Below, one piece after another: positions 34,593 through 44,882 of a stretch of 64,000 nt of DNA (position 1 is its first letter; each line of letters begins with the position of its first letter). The notes below the pieces were generated by a model. The model did not search any database. It had not been told where the DNA came from and saw only the letters and a list, made by a program, of their open reading frames with translations. The position numbers were made by a program, and so were the translations under genes. Origin of the DNA: Loktanella sp. IMCC34160 (GTDB lineage Bacteria; Pseudomonadota; Alphaproteobacteria; Rhodobacterales; Rhodobacteraceae); NCBI RefSeq assembly GCF_004145845.1, contig NZ_SELP01000002.1:1-64000 (forward strand). The letters are read 5' to 3'.

Positions 34593-35069
34593 TCAGGTGG
34601 CGCGCGCGGCCCCGTCGATCCCTTCGAAGACCTTCAGAAAGCTGTCGGGCAGCGGCATCTTCCCCGACCCATCGGGATACATCGCAACCATGATCCCACG
34701 GAACCGGCTGCACAGCCTGCCGCCGGCCCAAAGTTCGTTTTCAAGGGTAAAGCTGGAGGTGCGGAAGCCCACGCAGCGGCAGGTGATGACATAGTCCTGT
34801 TCCGCGAAAAGCTCTGCCAGATAGTCGATCTCGGCCCGGAAGATGACAAGACGCGGCTCGTCCGGGCCAAAGCTGGTCAGCCCGTGATGCCGCAAATACC
34901 GAACCCGCGCGGTTTCATACCAGACGGTATAGGCCGCGTTGTTGGCATGCCCCAGCGCGTCGATCTCGTTAAAGCGGACCCGGTCGGCAAGGGCGAAGGG
35001 GGCAGGGCTTGCCACGCCTGCGGCGCGCTGTTCGTCGTCGGTCAGGCAGTCGTGATAGCGCATGGTCAA
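34593..35069 (-). CDS. Acyl-CoA thioesterase, hot-dog fold
   Basis: 158 aa (156 from the ATG at 35063). 4-hydroxybenzoyl-CoA thioesterase/YbgC-type domain: RVRFNEIDALGHANNAAYTVWYETARVRYLR carries the family's conserved region, with Asp38 and Asn-rich loop. Likely hydrolyses a short or medium acyl-CoA. Its start overlaps the end of the cupin gene by 4 nt, and three genes (HAD, cupin, thioesterase) form one minus-strand operon. Confidence 0.85.
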   Translation of the reverse strand: MTMRYHDCLTDDEQRAAGVASPAPFALADRVRFNEIDALGHANNAAYTVWYETARVRYLRHHGLTSFGPDEPRLVIFRAEIDYLAELFAEQDYVITCRCVGFRTSSFTLENELWAGGRLCSRFRGIMVAMYPDGSGKMPLPDSFLKVFEGIDGAARAT

Positions 35070-35497
35070 TCGTCCTTTGCGGGGATGTCAAAGTCGGGCG
35101 GGGCCAGTTCAAAGCCGCTGAACTGAAAACCGGGCGACACGGTGCAGCCGACCAGCGTGTAGTCGCCGGTTGTCTGCGCGGATTGCCAGAACCCTTCGGG
35201 AACAATGGCTTGCGGGCCGGTGTTCGTCTCGATCTCCGGGCAAAGCCGGTGCCGCATGGCAGGCCCCGCCGCTGTTTCCGCGATGAACAGGTCAAGCGGC
35301 GCGCCCGCGTAGAAATGCCAGATCTCGACCGCGTCGACCCGGTGCCAATGGCTCCGCTCGCCCGCCTTCAGCAGGAAATAGATGCAGGTGCCGGCCGGGC
35401 GGCCCGGTCCCCCGGCAACCCATGTCTGGCGGTAATGGCCACCTTCGGGATGCGGCTCCAGCCCCAATTGGGCGATAATGTCGTCTGCCGTGCTCAA
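35066..35497 (-). CDS. Cupin-domain protein (DUF985)
   Basis: 143 aa from a TTG codon at 35497 that overlaps the HAD stop codon; the ATG-less upstream frame would overlap the HAD gene more. Single cupin barrel with GGHYRQTW, SHWHRVDAVEIWHFYAGAPLDLFIAE and VPEGFWQSAQTTGDYTLVGCTVSPGF, the DUF985 pattern. Probable metal-binding histidines in the second segment. Function unknown. Confidence 0.82.
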   Translation of the reverse strand: MSTADDIIAQLGLEPHPEGGHYRQTWVAGGPGRPAGTCIYFLLKAGERSHWHRVDAVEIWHFYAGAPLDLFIAETAAGPAMRHRLCPEIETNTGPQAIVPEGFWQSAQTTGDYTLVGCTVSPGFQFSGFELAPPDFDIPAKDD

Positions 35498-36162
35498 ACC
35501 TTGTCCGCCAAGTCGTTGAAATCGCGTGCGATGATGTCCCATTTGTCGCCGGGTTCCAGATCCGCGGTCTGGGTCGGGCCGTATTCCGTCGGGCGGGGAA
35601 TGAACCCGGTTTTCAGGCCCGTCGCCCGGGCCGCGTGCAGGTCGCCATTGTGGGCGGCGACCATCATCACCTCGGACGGGTCAAGGCGCAGCGCGGCGCA
35701 GGCGGCCAGATAGACCGCGGGCTTGGGTTTGTAATCGCGGGCAATCTCGGCCCCTAGGATGCAGTCCCATGGCAGCCCCGCATAGCGCGCAAGGCGGGTC
35801 ATCAGGGCAATGGACCCGTTGGAGCACGGTGCGATGATTGCCTTTTGTTTCAAACGGCTAAGGCCCGAAGTTACATCGGCCCATGGGTCCAGACGTTCCC
35901 ATGCTGCGTTCAGGCTGTCCGGGGCGTCCACCCCAAACCGCCGGGCCACGGTGCGCAGGTTTTCCAGGTGCAGATCGTCCAGCGGCACATAGCCCCGGTT
36001 CCCCTCGCGCACCCGCGCCATCGCCGGGTCATATTCCGCGCGCCAGGCATCGGCAAAGGCCAGCGCGTCAACCTGAGGCAGCACCGCTGCAACCTCGCGC
36101 GCGACGGAGGTGCGCCAGTCCACGCAGGTGCCGAAAACATCGAAGATGAACGCCTTGACCAT
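35494..36162 (-). CDS. Type II haloacid dehalogenase-like HAD hydrolase
   Basis: 222 aa from the ATG at 36162. Motif I FIFDVFGTCVDWR provides the nucleophile Asp10. Later motifs are PCSNGS, Lys in DYKPKPAVYLAACAALRL and VAAHNGDL. The FGT form of motif I is that of L-2-haloacid dehalogenases rather than phosphatases. First gene of the HAD-cupin-thioesterase unit, 46 bp from eno. Confidence 0.87.
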   Translation of the reverse strand: MVKAFIFDVFGTCVDWRTSVAREVAAVLPQVDALAFADAWRAEYDPAMARVREGNRGYVPLDDLHLENLRTVARRFGVDAPDSLNAAWERLDPWADVTSGLSRLKQKAIIAPCSNGSIALMTRLARYAGLPWDCILGAEIARDYKPKPAVYLAACAALRLDPSEVMMVAAHNGDLHAARATGLKTGFIPRPTEYGPTQTADLEPGDKWDIIARDFNDLADKV

Positions 36163-36207
36163 GGGGGCAGAGTGCCTGCGCACCCAGCCCCCTTCAAGGC
36201 GAAAAGA

Positions 36208-37494
<1,287 letters not shown>

Positions 37495-37528
37495 CTATCG
37501 GGCAGGGATGTTAGCGATAACGGGCGCT

Positions 37529-38422
37529 CTATAGCGCCTCGGGTTTGGAAAGGGAAGCGCGGCGCTTTGCCTGAGTTTCGCGCCAAAAACTGTAAAGGCC
37601 AGAGACGACGATGATGACAGCCCCCAAAAGGGTCCAGCCATCGAGGGTTTCGCGGAAGATGATGACGCCAAGGGCAAGGCCAAAGACGATCCGTGTGTAG
37701 CGGAAGGGGGCGACAAAACTGACATCGCCGACCCGCATCGAGGCAACCATCGCGTAGACCGCCGGGATGAACAGGAAGCAGGCCCCACCAAGGTAGAGCC
37801 ATGCCATGCCTTCGGGCCGAAGGGGCGGCGTGTTCTGCGCCACGCCCAGCAGGAAGCCCGCCGCGATCAGGGCCACGAAGGCCGCAGCCGACAGTTGCAG
37901 CGTGTGAATATCGCGGTTGACCATACGGGTGACAATGTCGCGCGAGGCTTGCAGGATGACGCCCAGAACCACGAGGATCGCGGCGGGCGTGAAACTGTCG
38001 CCAGTCGGTCGCAGCACGATCAGCACACCGCACAGCCCGACCATGATCGCGGTCCAGCGGCGCCAGCCGACCGGTTCGCCCAGAAAGATGGCGGCCCCAA
38101 GGACGACCAGCAGCGGGTTGGCCTGAACAATTGTGGTGAACAGCGACAGGTCCACATCCCGCAGCGCAAAGACGAAAAAGACCGATGCGCCCGCGTCGAA
38201 GACCCCCCGCATCAGCGCAGCACCCCGAAAGACCTGCACGGGCAGCGGTTTCAGTCCCTTGGATTTCGCGGCGAGCGAGAAGGCGACCAGACCGACGATC
38301 CCGATTGCCACCAGCACCTGTGCCTTGGGCATGGTTTCGGTGGCCAGTTTGATGCAGCTGTCCACGATGGCATAAAGCCCCATGGCCAAGGTCATCCAGC
38401 CCGCGCCCTTGAGGTTGCCCAC
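37529..38422 (-). CDS. DMT-superfamily transporter (EamA)
   Basis: 297 aa, ten predicted membrane spans in two EamA repeats. Starts with GTG at 38422, immediately after the fur/mur stop codon (CTAG-GTG), so it is probably translated from the same message. Substrate unknown; members export amino acids or other metabolites. Confidence 0.88.
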   Translation of the reverse strand: MGNLKGAGWMTLAMGLYAIVDSCIKLATETMPKAQVLVAIGIVGLVAFSLAAKSKGLKPLPVQVFRGAALMRGVFDAGASVFFVFALRDVDLSLFTTIVQANPLLVVLGAAIFLGEPVGWRRWTAIMVGLCGVLIVLRPTGDSFTPAAILVVLGVILQASRDIVTRMVNRDIHTLQLSAAAFVALIAAGFLLGVAQNTPPLRPEGMAWLYLGGACFLFIPAVYAMVASMRVGDVSFVAPFRYTRIVFGLALGVIIFRETLDGWTLLGAVIIVVSGLYSFWRETQAKRRASLSKPEAL

Positions 38423-38842
38423 CTAGGATTTCCTGTCTTTCAGAGGGACGCCGTAGAGTTCCAGCCGGTGCCCCTTGATTTCATAGCCCAGCTTGCGGGC
38501 GATCTTTTCCTGCAGCGCCTCGATCTCCTCGTCGACGAATTCGATGACGTCGCCGCTGTTGAGGTCGATCAGGTGATCGTGGTGGGCCCGGTCTGCCGCC
38601 TCATAGCGGGCGCGCCCATCGCCGAATTCGTGCTTTTCAAGGATGCCGGATTCTTCGAGCAGTTTGACGGTGCGGTAGACCGTGGCGAGCGAGATTCGGT
38701 TGTCGCGGTCGCTGGCCCGGCGGTAAAGCTCTTCGACATCCGGGTGATCGTCGGAATCCTGCAAAACCGAGGCAATGACCCGGCGCTGGTCGGTCATACG
38801 CAGGCCCTTGGCCTCGCAACGGTCAAGAATGGTCTCGGTCAT
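38423..38842 (-). CDS. Fur/Mur family metal-responsive repressor
   Basis: 139 aa from the ATG at 38842. Winged-helix domain RMTDQRRVIASVLQDSDDHPDVEELYRRA...ISLATVYRTVKLLEESGILEKHEF and dimer domain with HHDHLIDLNSGDVIEF. The C-terminal CxxC structural zinc sites of classical Fur are absent. In Rhodobacterales such proteins often act as the manganese regulator Mur, so iron or manganese control is equally possible. Followed at once by the DMT transporter. Confidence 0.88.
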   Translation of the reverse strand: MTETILDRCEAKGLRMTDQRRVIASVLQDSDDHPDVEELYRRASDRDNRISLATVYRTVKLLEESGILEKHEFGDGRARYEAADRAHHDHLIDLNSGDVIEFVDEEIEALQEKIARKLGYEIKGHRLELYGVPLKDRKS

Positions 38843-38903
38843 CTTGGGGCAGTCTTTAGGGGAAAGCGGCGCGTGGCTCCACACCCAATTTGCGGGCTGG
38901 GCG

Positions 38904-39746
38904 CTAACACGCAAGGGTTCCGGCCATGGTGCGGACGGCGTTGCCCGAAATGGTGACCATCCCGTCACCGGTTTCGGCCCGGATGACCGAGGGGCGGCCC
39001 ATGTCCATGCCCTGATGGATCGTCAGGGTCTGGTCGGCCTTGCCGATCCGGGCCAGCAAGGCGGTCAGGGTCGCCGCGGCGCTGCCGGTGGCCGGATCTT
39101 CGGGGATGTTGTCCAAGGGCGCGAACATGCGCGCATCCACCCGGTCGCCGTCCCGCACATAGGCATATATCGCGAAATCCAGCGGGGTGGGGAACCGGCG
39201 GGCGCCTTCGCGGAAGGCGTCGGTCACGGGCAGGCAGGCCGACAGGCTGTCGCGGCTGTCCAGCCGGACAAAGGTGAAGGGCAAGCCCAGAGAGCATTGG
39301 ATCGGCGCGTGGACGGTACAGTCCACCGCCGCGGCAGGCAGGCCAAGGCAGGCGGCGACAAGGTCCGGGTCAGGCTGGCCGAAATCTTCCAGTTTCGCCG
39401 GGACGCTGAATTCGGCGGCGCCATCCTTCGCGTGGGCGGGCAGGGGGCCGATGCCAAGCTCCAGGATCATCTCCGGCCCCTTGCCAAGGTCGGACAGGGC
39501 CACCGCCGCGCCAATGGTCGGGTGGCCGGCAAAGGGCACCTCCATCGTCGGGGTGAAGATCCGCAGCCGGGCGGTGTGTTCAGCGGCATGGGACGGGTAA
39601 AGGAACACGGTCTCCGAGAAATTGAATTCGCGCGCGATCTTTTGCAGCTTGTCTTCGGGCAGGGCCGTGGCGTCGGGGATCACCGCAAGCTGGTTGCCGC
39701 CAAAGGGCGCGTCGGTGAAGACGTCATAGACGAAGAACTCAGTCAT
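38904..39746 (-). CDS. PhzF family isomerase/epimerase
   Basis: 280 aa from the ATG at 39746. PhzF fold: VYDVFTDAPFGGNQLAVIPDA at the start with the catalytic-type Glu in EFNFSETVFLYP, FAGHPTIGAAVAL and DPATGSAAATLTALL. Substrate unknown. Overlaps the end of the antiporter gene by 8 nt, indicating co-translation. Confidence 0.88.
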   Translation of the reverse strand: MTEFFVYDVFTDAPFGGNQLAVIPDATALPEDKLQKIAREFNFSETVFLYPSHAAEHTARLRIFTPTMEVPFAGHPTIGAAVALSDLGKGPEMILELGIGPLPAHAKDGAAEFSVPAKLEDFGQPDPDLVAACLGLPAAAVDCTVHAPIQCSLGLPFTFVRLDSRDSLSACLPVTDAFREGARRFPTPLDFAIYAYVRDGDRVDARMFAPLDNIPEDPATGSAAATLTALLARIGKADQTLTIHQGMDMGRPSVIRAETGDGMVTISGNAVRTMAGTLAC

Positions 39747-40992
39747 GGGGCAACTCCGGCGCGCGGCCAAACCGTTCGGCCACACGCGTTACGGTCAGAC
39801 CCTGCACGATGATCGAGAAGATCACGACGATATAGGTGCAGGTCAGGATCAGCGGTTTCCATTCGGTGTCGGGCAGGGACAGGGCCAGTGCGACCGATAT
39901 CCCACCCTTCAGGCCGCCCCACGTCATGATCGGGATCACGCCGGGACTGAAGTCGCGGAACGGGCGCAGGACAAGGATGGGGACCGCGACGGCCGCCAGC
40001 CGCGCGACCAATGCCAGCGCAATGGACAGGGCCCCGGTCAGGAGGAAGCTGGTATCAAAGGCGACGGCGAAGACCTCGAACCCGATCATCAGGAACAGGA
40101 CGGCGTTCAGGATTTCGTCGATCAGTTTCCAGAAGGCTTCGACGTATCTGCGGGTTTCTTCGGACATGCCGTATTTCGCGCCCACGTCGCCGATCAGCAG
40201 TCCGGCGCAGACCGCCATGATCGGGGCCGAAACATGCAGCCAAACGGCCAGTTCGTAGCCGCCGAAGGCAAGGCCAAGCGTGATCAGCACCTCGAGCGAA
40301 TAATCGTCGATCAGGCGCATGACCCGGAAGGTCAGCCAGCCCAGGACGATCCCCAGAAGTGCGCCGCCAATCGCCTCTTGCACGAACAGGGTCAGCGCGG
40401 CGGACAGACCAGAGGCGTGATGGTCGCCTGCGGGAAAGGCCAGCCCGATCAGCACAAGGAAGACGACGTAGCCAACCCCGTCGTTGAACAGGCTTTCGCC
40501 CGCGATCTTGGTTTCCAGCGATTTGCGCAGGTCGGCTTCGCGCAGGACCCCCAGAACGGCGACAGGGTCGGTCGGCGAAATCAACGCGCCGAAGACCAGC
40601 GCGACCAGCAGCGGCATCCCGGTGATCCAGCTGAACCCGACCCCGACGATCAGGGTGGATAGACCGACCCCCAGCGTCGCCATCAAGAGGACGGGCAGCC
40701 ATTGCGCACGAAGGTCGCCCAGTTTCACATGCAGCGCACCCGCGAACAGCAGAAGGCCCAGCATCCCTTCAAGAAGGGCGTCGGAAAACTCGATCTCCAG
40801 CACCTCGGCGCGGATCGCCTCTTCGACCGTCAGCGCGGGGAACAGCGCATCGGTCGCGATCACAGCAAAAGAGGCCAGAAGCGCCACCACAAGGATGCCG
40901 ATGGCAGAGGGCAGCCGCAGAAACAGGTAGTTGATGGCCCCGAACGCCCCAGCGAGGACAATCAGGAGAGAGGCGATCTGCAAAAGCGACAT
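39739..40992 (-). CDS. CPA1-type sodium/proton antiporter
   Basis: 417 aa, about 12 membrane spans. NhaP/CPA1 features: PTDPVAVLG and ESLFNDGVGYVVFLV, where the ND pair marks the ion-binding helix, and WGGLKGGISVALALSLP late in the protein. Expected at the inner membrane, exchanging Na+ or K+ for protons. Operon with the PhzF-like gene. Confidence 0.9.
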   Translation of the reverse strand: MSLLQIASLLIVLAGAFGAINYLFLRLPSAIGILVVALLASFAVIATDALFPALTVEEAIRAEVLEIEFSDALLEGMLGLLLFAGALHVKLGDLRAQWLPVLLMATLGVGLSTLIVGVGFSWITGMPLLVALVFGALISPTDPVAVLGVLREADLRKSLETKIAGESLFNDGVGYVVFLVLIGLAFPAGDHHASGLSAALTLFVQEAIGGALLGIVLGWLTFRVMRLIDDYSLEVLITLGLAFGGYELAVWLHVSAPIMAVCAGLLIGDVGAKYGMSEETRRYVEAFWKLIDEILNAVLFLMIGFEVFAVAFDTSFLLTGALSIALALVARLAAVAVPILVLRPFRDFSPGVIPIMTWGGLKGGISVALALSLPDTEWKPLILTCTYIVVIFSIIVQGLTVTRVAERFGRAPELPHD

Positions 40993-41068
40993 GGGGTGGC
41001 CCGGCTGTTTCGTTTCACCCGTTATAGCGGCCTGCGGGCCGCCGGGGGAACCGCAAACCGTTCCCGGC

Positions 41069-41956
41069 TTATCCCGCGCGTGTCAGGCGCAGCCAGCTTC
41101 CTCCCAACGGGATCGCCTCTGCCCCGCTGCCCAGTTTGAACCGGGCGAGGCCGGGGGCGGCTTCGGTGTCGATGGTGCCAAGGTCGATCCGGCGAATGCC
41201 CCGGTCCGCCAGCCAGTCCGACGCCCGCGCAAGCAGCAGGTTATGGGCGTGCATTTCCCGCCCGATCGCCCCGTTCCAGCCGATCTGATAGGTGGCCACG
41301 GGCCCATGCATCAGAAACAGCATGGCCGCGACCCGTTCCCGCCCGTCATAGGCCACGAACAGACGGGCCTTGCCCGGGTTCTGGGTGGCCCAGGCCGCCG
41401 AGAAAGCAGGCGGAAACCCCTTGTATTTTTTCGCCTTCTGCTGGCGCGCCTCTTCCGCCAAAAGCCAATGATCCGCCTCCCCTTCGTACCGCAGGGATCG
41501 CCAGCGCAGCCCGCTGCGTTCCGCGCGCGACAGGCGGTTTCGCCATTTCACATCCATCCGGGCGCGGCGGGCATCCTCGCCCCCGCGAAGGTCCAGTTGG
41601 GCGATATGGGCGGCGGTCATCACCTTACGAAACCCTGCATCGGTCAGGGCCCCGTCTTCGCCGCTGGTGGCATTGATCAGGCGCACGCCCTGTGCCGAGA
41701 GGCCGCGGAACCCGTCGATCCGTTCGGCAATGGTGGGGGGATTGGCCCAATAGGGGCCCTGCGATACCAATCCGAACCGCCCCATGACCAAGGTATTGCG
41801 TGCGACCATGACCGCGTGACCCAATCGGTGCGGCCCGGACCGTAGCGTCAGGCAACAGGCGTCCCGCCCCATCGCACAGAGGGTCTGGGCGAATTGCGGA
41901 TGCTGCTGCAGGGGCAGCGGCAACTGGGGGTCAGGAAGGGCGTCGGTAATCTGCAT
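41069..41956 (-). CDS. FemAB/GNAT-like acyltransferase
   Basis: 295 aa. Resembles the lipid II:glycine transferase-like (FemAB) branch of the GNAT fold: DVKWRNRLSRAERSGLRWR in the middle, ARLFVAYDGRERVAAMLFL and YQIGWNGAIGREMHAHNLLLARASDWLADRGIRRIDLGT. In Gram-negative bacteria such proteins may transfer amino acids or acyl groups to peptidoglycan or other acceptors. Acceptor unknown. Confidence 0.75.
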   Translation of the reverse strand: MQITDALPDPQLPLPLQQHPQFAQTLCAMGRDACCLTLRSGPHRLGHAVMVARNTLVMGRFGLVSQGPYWANPPTIAERIDGFRGLSAQGVRLINATSGEDGALTDAGFRKVMTAAHIAQLDLRGGEDARRARMDVKWRNRLSRAERSGLRWRSLRYEGEADHWLLAEEARQQKAKKYKGFPPAFSAAWATQNPGKARLFVAYDGRERVAAMLFLMHGPVATYQIGWNGAIGREMHAHNLLLARASDWLADRGIRRIDLGTIDTEAAPGLARFKLGSGAEAIPLGGSWLRLTRAG

Positions 41957-42002
41957 CCCCGCCGTTAAGGCAGAGGAAACCTAAATCCCGGTTAATCAGG
42001 GC

Positions 42003-42164
42003 ATGAGCCGCAGCGATTCTCGATCCGTTTCAGACGTCTATGGCACCTCCGCCCCGTCGGTTCGGTTGACGGTTCGGGGCGCGGCGCTGCTTGCGGCGGC
42101 GGCCGCCCTTGCGGGCGGCGCGCTGTTGTTGATCGGCGAGGTTGTGGTTCGGGTTCTCTGGTGA
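42003..42164 (+). CDS. Small single-span membrane protein (53 aa)
   Basis: ATG at 42003 with AGGG just upstream; stop at 42162-42164, ending exactly one base before the tyrS stop on the other strand. Polar N-terminus (MSRSDSRSVSDVYG) followed by one Ala/Leu-rich hydrophobic helix (about 27-50). Codon use matches the neighbourhood. No family recognised. Confidence 0.55.
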   Translation: MSRSDSRSVSDVYGTSAPSVRLTVRGAALLAAAAALAGGALLLIGEVVVRVLW

Positions 42165-43415
42165 TTATCCCAGTTGAACCAGCGCGTGGCGCTTCTTGCC
42201 CGCGCTCAGCTTGACCGGGGTGGCCATATCGGCGGCGCTGAACATCCGACCGGCATCGGTGCAGGTCTCGTCGTTCACCTTCAACCCGCCCTCGGCGATC
42301 AGGCGCTTGCCATCCTTTCCCGACTTGGCAAGGCCCGAGCGGACGACAAGCTGGGCCAGTGAAATGCCCTCTGCCGCCTCGGACGCGGGCAGGGTGAGGG
42401 TGGGCAGGTCATCGCCCACGCCGCCCTTCTCGAATACCTCGCGGGCGGTGGCCTCGGCCGCGGCGGCGGCCTCGGCCCCGTGCAAAAGGGTCGTCACCTC
42501 ATTCGCCAGAACGATCTTGGCGTCGTTGATCTCGGACCCTTCCAATGCGCCCAGACGGTTGCACTCCTCGACCGGAAGCTCGGTATAGAGCTTCAGGAAC
42601 CGGCCCACATCGGCATCGGTTGTGTTGCGCCAGAACTGCCAGAATTCATAGGGCGAGCGCATGTCGGCGTTCAGCCAGACCGCGCCATCGGCGGATTTGC
42701 CCATCTTCTTGCCGTCCGAGGTGGTCAGAAGCGGCGAGGTCAGCCCGTAGATTTCATGATCCAGCACCCGGCGGGTCAGGTCGATCCCGTTGACGATATT
42801 GCCCCACTGGTCCGACCCGCCCATCTGCAACAGACAGCCATAGCGGCGGTTCAACTCAAGAAAGTCATAGGCCTGCAGGATCATGTAGTTGAATTCGAGG
42901 AAGGACAGGCTCTGTTCCCGGTCCAGCCGCGATTTCACCGATTCAAACGACAACATCCGGTTGACGCTGAAATGCCGCCCGATGTCGCGCAGGAAATCGA
43001 GGTAGTTCAGCCCGTCCAGCCATTCGGCGTTGTTCAGCATCAGGGCAGGGTTCTCGGCACGGTCATAGTCGATGTAGGCCGCAAAGACCTTCTTGATCCC
43101 GGCGATGTTGTCGTCGATCTGGTCCGCCGTCAAAAGCGGGCGTTCATCAGCGCGGAACGACGGGTCGCCCACCTTGGTGGTGCCGCCGCCCATCAGGGTG
43201 ATCGGCTGGTGGCCGGTCTTTTGCAGCCAGCGCAGCATCATGATCTGGATGAGAGAGCCCACGTGAAGGGACTTGGCGGTGGCGTCAAAGCCGATATAGG
43301 CGGGGACGACGCCCTTTACCAATGCCTCGTCGAGGCCCTGGTAATCCGTGCAGTCCGACAGGAACCCGCGTTCCATCATGACGGCCATGAAATCGGATTT
43401 GGGATGGTAGGTCAT
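42165..43415 (-). CDS. tyrS: Tyrosyl-tRNA synthetase
   Basis: 416 aa from the ATG at 43415; the open frame upstream is chance. Class I synthetase charging tRNA-Tyr. HIGH-like motif in [14 protein letters not shown], tyrosine-binding [19 protein letters not shown]...[11 protein letters not shown], and KMSKS-like DGKKMGKS. C-terminal S4 RNA-binding domain (about 350-410). Divergent from anmK, a common arrangement in this group. Confidence 0.96.
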   Translation of the reverse strand: MTYHPKSDFMAVMMERGFLSDCTDYQGLDEALVKGVVPAYIGFDATAKSLHVGSLIQIMMLRWLQKTGHQPITLMGGGTTKVGDPSFRADERPLLTADQIDDNIAGIKKVFAAYIDYDRAENPALMLNNAEWLDGLNYLDFLRDIGRHFSVNRMLSFESVKSRLDREQSLSFLEFNYMILQAYDFLELNRRYGCLLQMGGSDQWGNIVNGIDLTRRVLDHEIYGLTSPLLTTSDGKKMGKSADGAVWLNADMRSPYEFWQFWRNTTDADVGRFLKLYTELPVEECNRLGALEGSEINDAKIVLANEVTTLLHGAEAAAAAEATAREVFEKGGVGDDLPTLTLPASEAAEGISLAQLVVRSGLAKSGKDGKRLIAEGGLKVNDETCTDAGRMFSAADMATPVKLSAGKKRHALVQLG

Positions 43416-43478
43416 CGTCTTGTCCTTCGGCTTTGGTCGGGGCACTCTATAAGCGGCAGGGAGCGCAAGGAAAAGCAG

Positions 43479-44579
43479 ATGTTGAAGGGTGAACCGGTTC
43501 GGGTGCTTGGGGCCATGTCCGGGACCTCGCTGGATGGGGTGGATGCGGCGGTGCTGACCACCGATGGAGAGCGGATTCTGGACTTTGGCGAAAGCCGATT
43601 TCGCCCCTATTCGGCAGAGGAACAAGCGATCCTGCGCGCGGCCCTTGGGAAGTGGGAGGGGCCAGAAGTCATTGCGGCGGCCGAACTGACATTGACCGCC
43701 CATATTGAGGCGCTGTCGGGGGTCGGGCCGGTCGACCTTGTCGGCTTTCACGGGCAGACCGTGGCCCATGATCCGGCCGGATGCGGCACGCTGCAACTGG
43801 GCGACGGGGCGGCCCTGGCCGAGGCGCTGGGCCTGCCGGTGGTTTGGGATTTCCGCAGCGCCGATGTGCGTCTGGGCGGGCAGGGGGCGCCGCTGGCCCC
43901 CTTCTATCATTTCGCGCTGGCCAAATGGATCGGCGCCGATGCGCCGCTGGCCTTTTTGAACCTTGGGGGCGTGGGCAACCTGACATGGGTGGACCCGGGC
44001 AAGAATCGGCCCGAGGCAGAGGGCGCGCTTCTGGCCTTTGACACCGGCCCGGCGAATGCGCCGATCAACGACCTGATGCAGGAACGGCGTGGAGAGCCCT
44101 ATGACCAGGACGGGGCGCTGGCCGCAATCGGGCAGGTGGTCGATGGCGCGCTGGAACTGTTCCTGGACGAGGGGTATTTTCTGAAGGTGCCGCCGAAGTC
44201 ATTGGACCGGAATGATTTTTCCCTGATGCTGGATCTTGTACGGGAGTTGGGCGATGCCGATGCCGCCGCCACCATGACCGCGATGAGTGCGGCGGCGGTG
44301 ATGCAGGGGATGCAATTTTGCCCGCGCCCGCCGGACCGCGTTCTGGTTACCGGAGGCGGGCGGCATAACCCTGTAATGATGGAAATGCTCGCCGCCGGTC
44401 TGGATTGCCCCGTCGAGCCGGTGGAGGCGGTCGGGCTTGACGGCGATATGCTGGAAGCGCAGGCCTTTGCCTTTCTTGCGGCGCGGGTCGCGCGGGGATT
44501 GCCCACCTCTGGCCCCGCTACGACAGGCGTGCGGGCGCTGGTCGGCGGCGGCACGATCAGCACCCCCGGCGGCGTGTAA
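43479..44579 (+). CDS. anmK: Anhydro-N-acetylmuramic acid kinase
   Basis: 366 aa from the ATG at 43479 after AAGGA. Phosphorylates 1,6-anhydro-MurNAc from cell-wall recycling to MurNAc-6-phosphate. Signature [15 protein letters not shown] (11-25), [29 protein letters not shown], and the ATP-site [13 protein letters not shown]. Divergent from tyrS with a 63-bp shared promoter region. Confidence 0.96.
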   Translation: MLKGEPVRVLGAMSGTSLDGVDAAVLTTDGERILDFGESRFRPYSAEEQAILRAALGKWEGPEVIAAAELTLTAHIEALSGVGPVDLVGFHGQTVAHDPAGCGTLQLGDGAALAEALGLPVVWDFRSADVRLGGQGAPLAPFYHFALAKWIGADAPLAFLNLGGVGNLTWVDPGKNRPEAEGALLAFDTGPANAPINDLMQERRGEPYDQDGALAAIGQVVDGALELFLDEGYFLKVPPKSLDRNDFSLMLDLVRELGDADAAATMTAMSAAAVMQGMQFCPRPPDRVLVTGGGRHNPVMMEMLAAGLDCPVEPVEAVGLDGDMLEAQAFAFLAARVARGLPTSGPATTGVRALVGGGTISTPGGV

Positions 44580-44657
44580 TCCAATTGCGCGGCTGCCGCC
44601 GCATTCCGATTCTTGAAATCGGCACCGCGACACGATGGTTTTGGCGTTGCGCGTGCC

Positions 44658-44704
44658 GAGGCGGCGGATGCCTCCGGCGGGAGTATTTGGGGCAAAATGA
44701 GAGT
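44658..44704 (+). repeat. Composite hairpin repeat, copy R3
   Basis: GAGGC/GCCTC hairpin (44658-44674), then a CCGGCGGGAGTATTT-N3-GGCAAAATGAGAG block. Lacks the leading G5C5 hairpin present in R1, R2 and R4. It faces R4 across 114 bp. Confidence 0.65.
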
Positions 44705-44818
44705 GGCCTCATCTTGCCCCAAACGGTGGGTCTGAACCCTCACCTTGCACGGTCATCGGCTCTCCAGCCTGTACCGTGCCTCCTATCTGCGCCGTTAACC
44801 TTAATGCGGCATTAACGG

Positions 44819-44882
44819 CTCTCATTTTGCCAGAAATACTCCGGGGGTGAGGCCCGGACCGGGCCGAGGGGGCAGCGCCCCC
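44819..44882 (-). repeat. Composite hairpin repeat, copy R4 (inverted)
   Basis: On the minus strand: GGGGGC..GCCCCC hairpin, CGGCCCGGTCCGGGCC hairpin, then CCCCCGGAGTATTT-N3-GGCAAAATGAGAG. Its outer end abuts the stop codon of the mttB-like gene, so the G5C5 hairpin would be the first structure after that coding region. Confidence 0.72.

Larger units (their letters stand above)
44580..44882. other. anmK-mttB intergenic region with paired repeats
   Basis: 303 bp without a gene, made up largely of repeats R3 and R4. Between them lies an inverted repeat GCCGTTAA/TTAACGGC (44791-44798 with 44812-44819) that encloses TTAA-N7-TTAA (44801-44815), the spacing of a full CtrA site. The two flanking genes converge. 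Confidence 0.55.
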
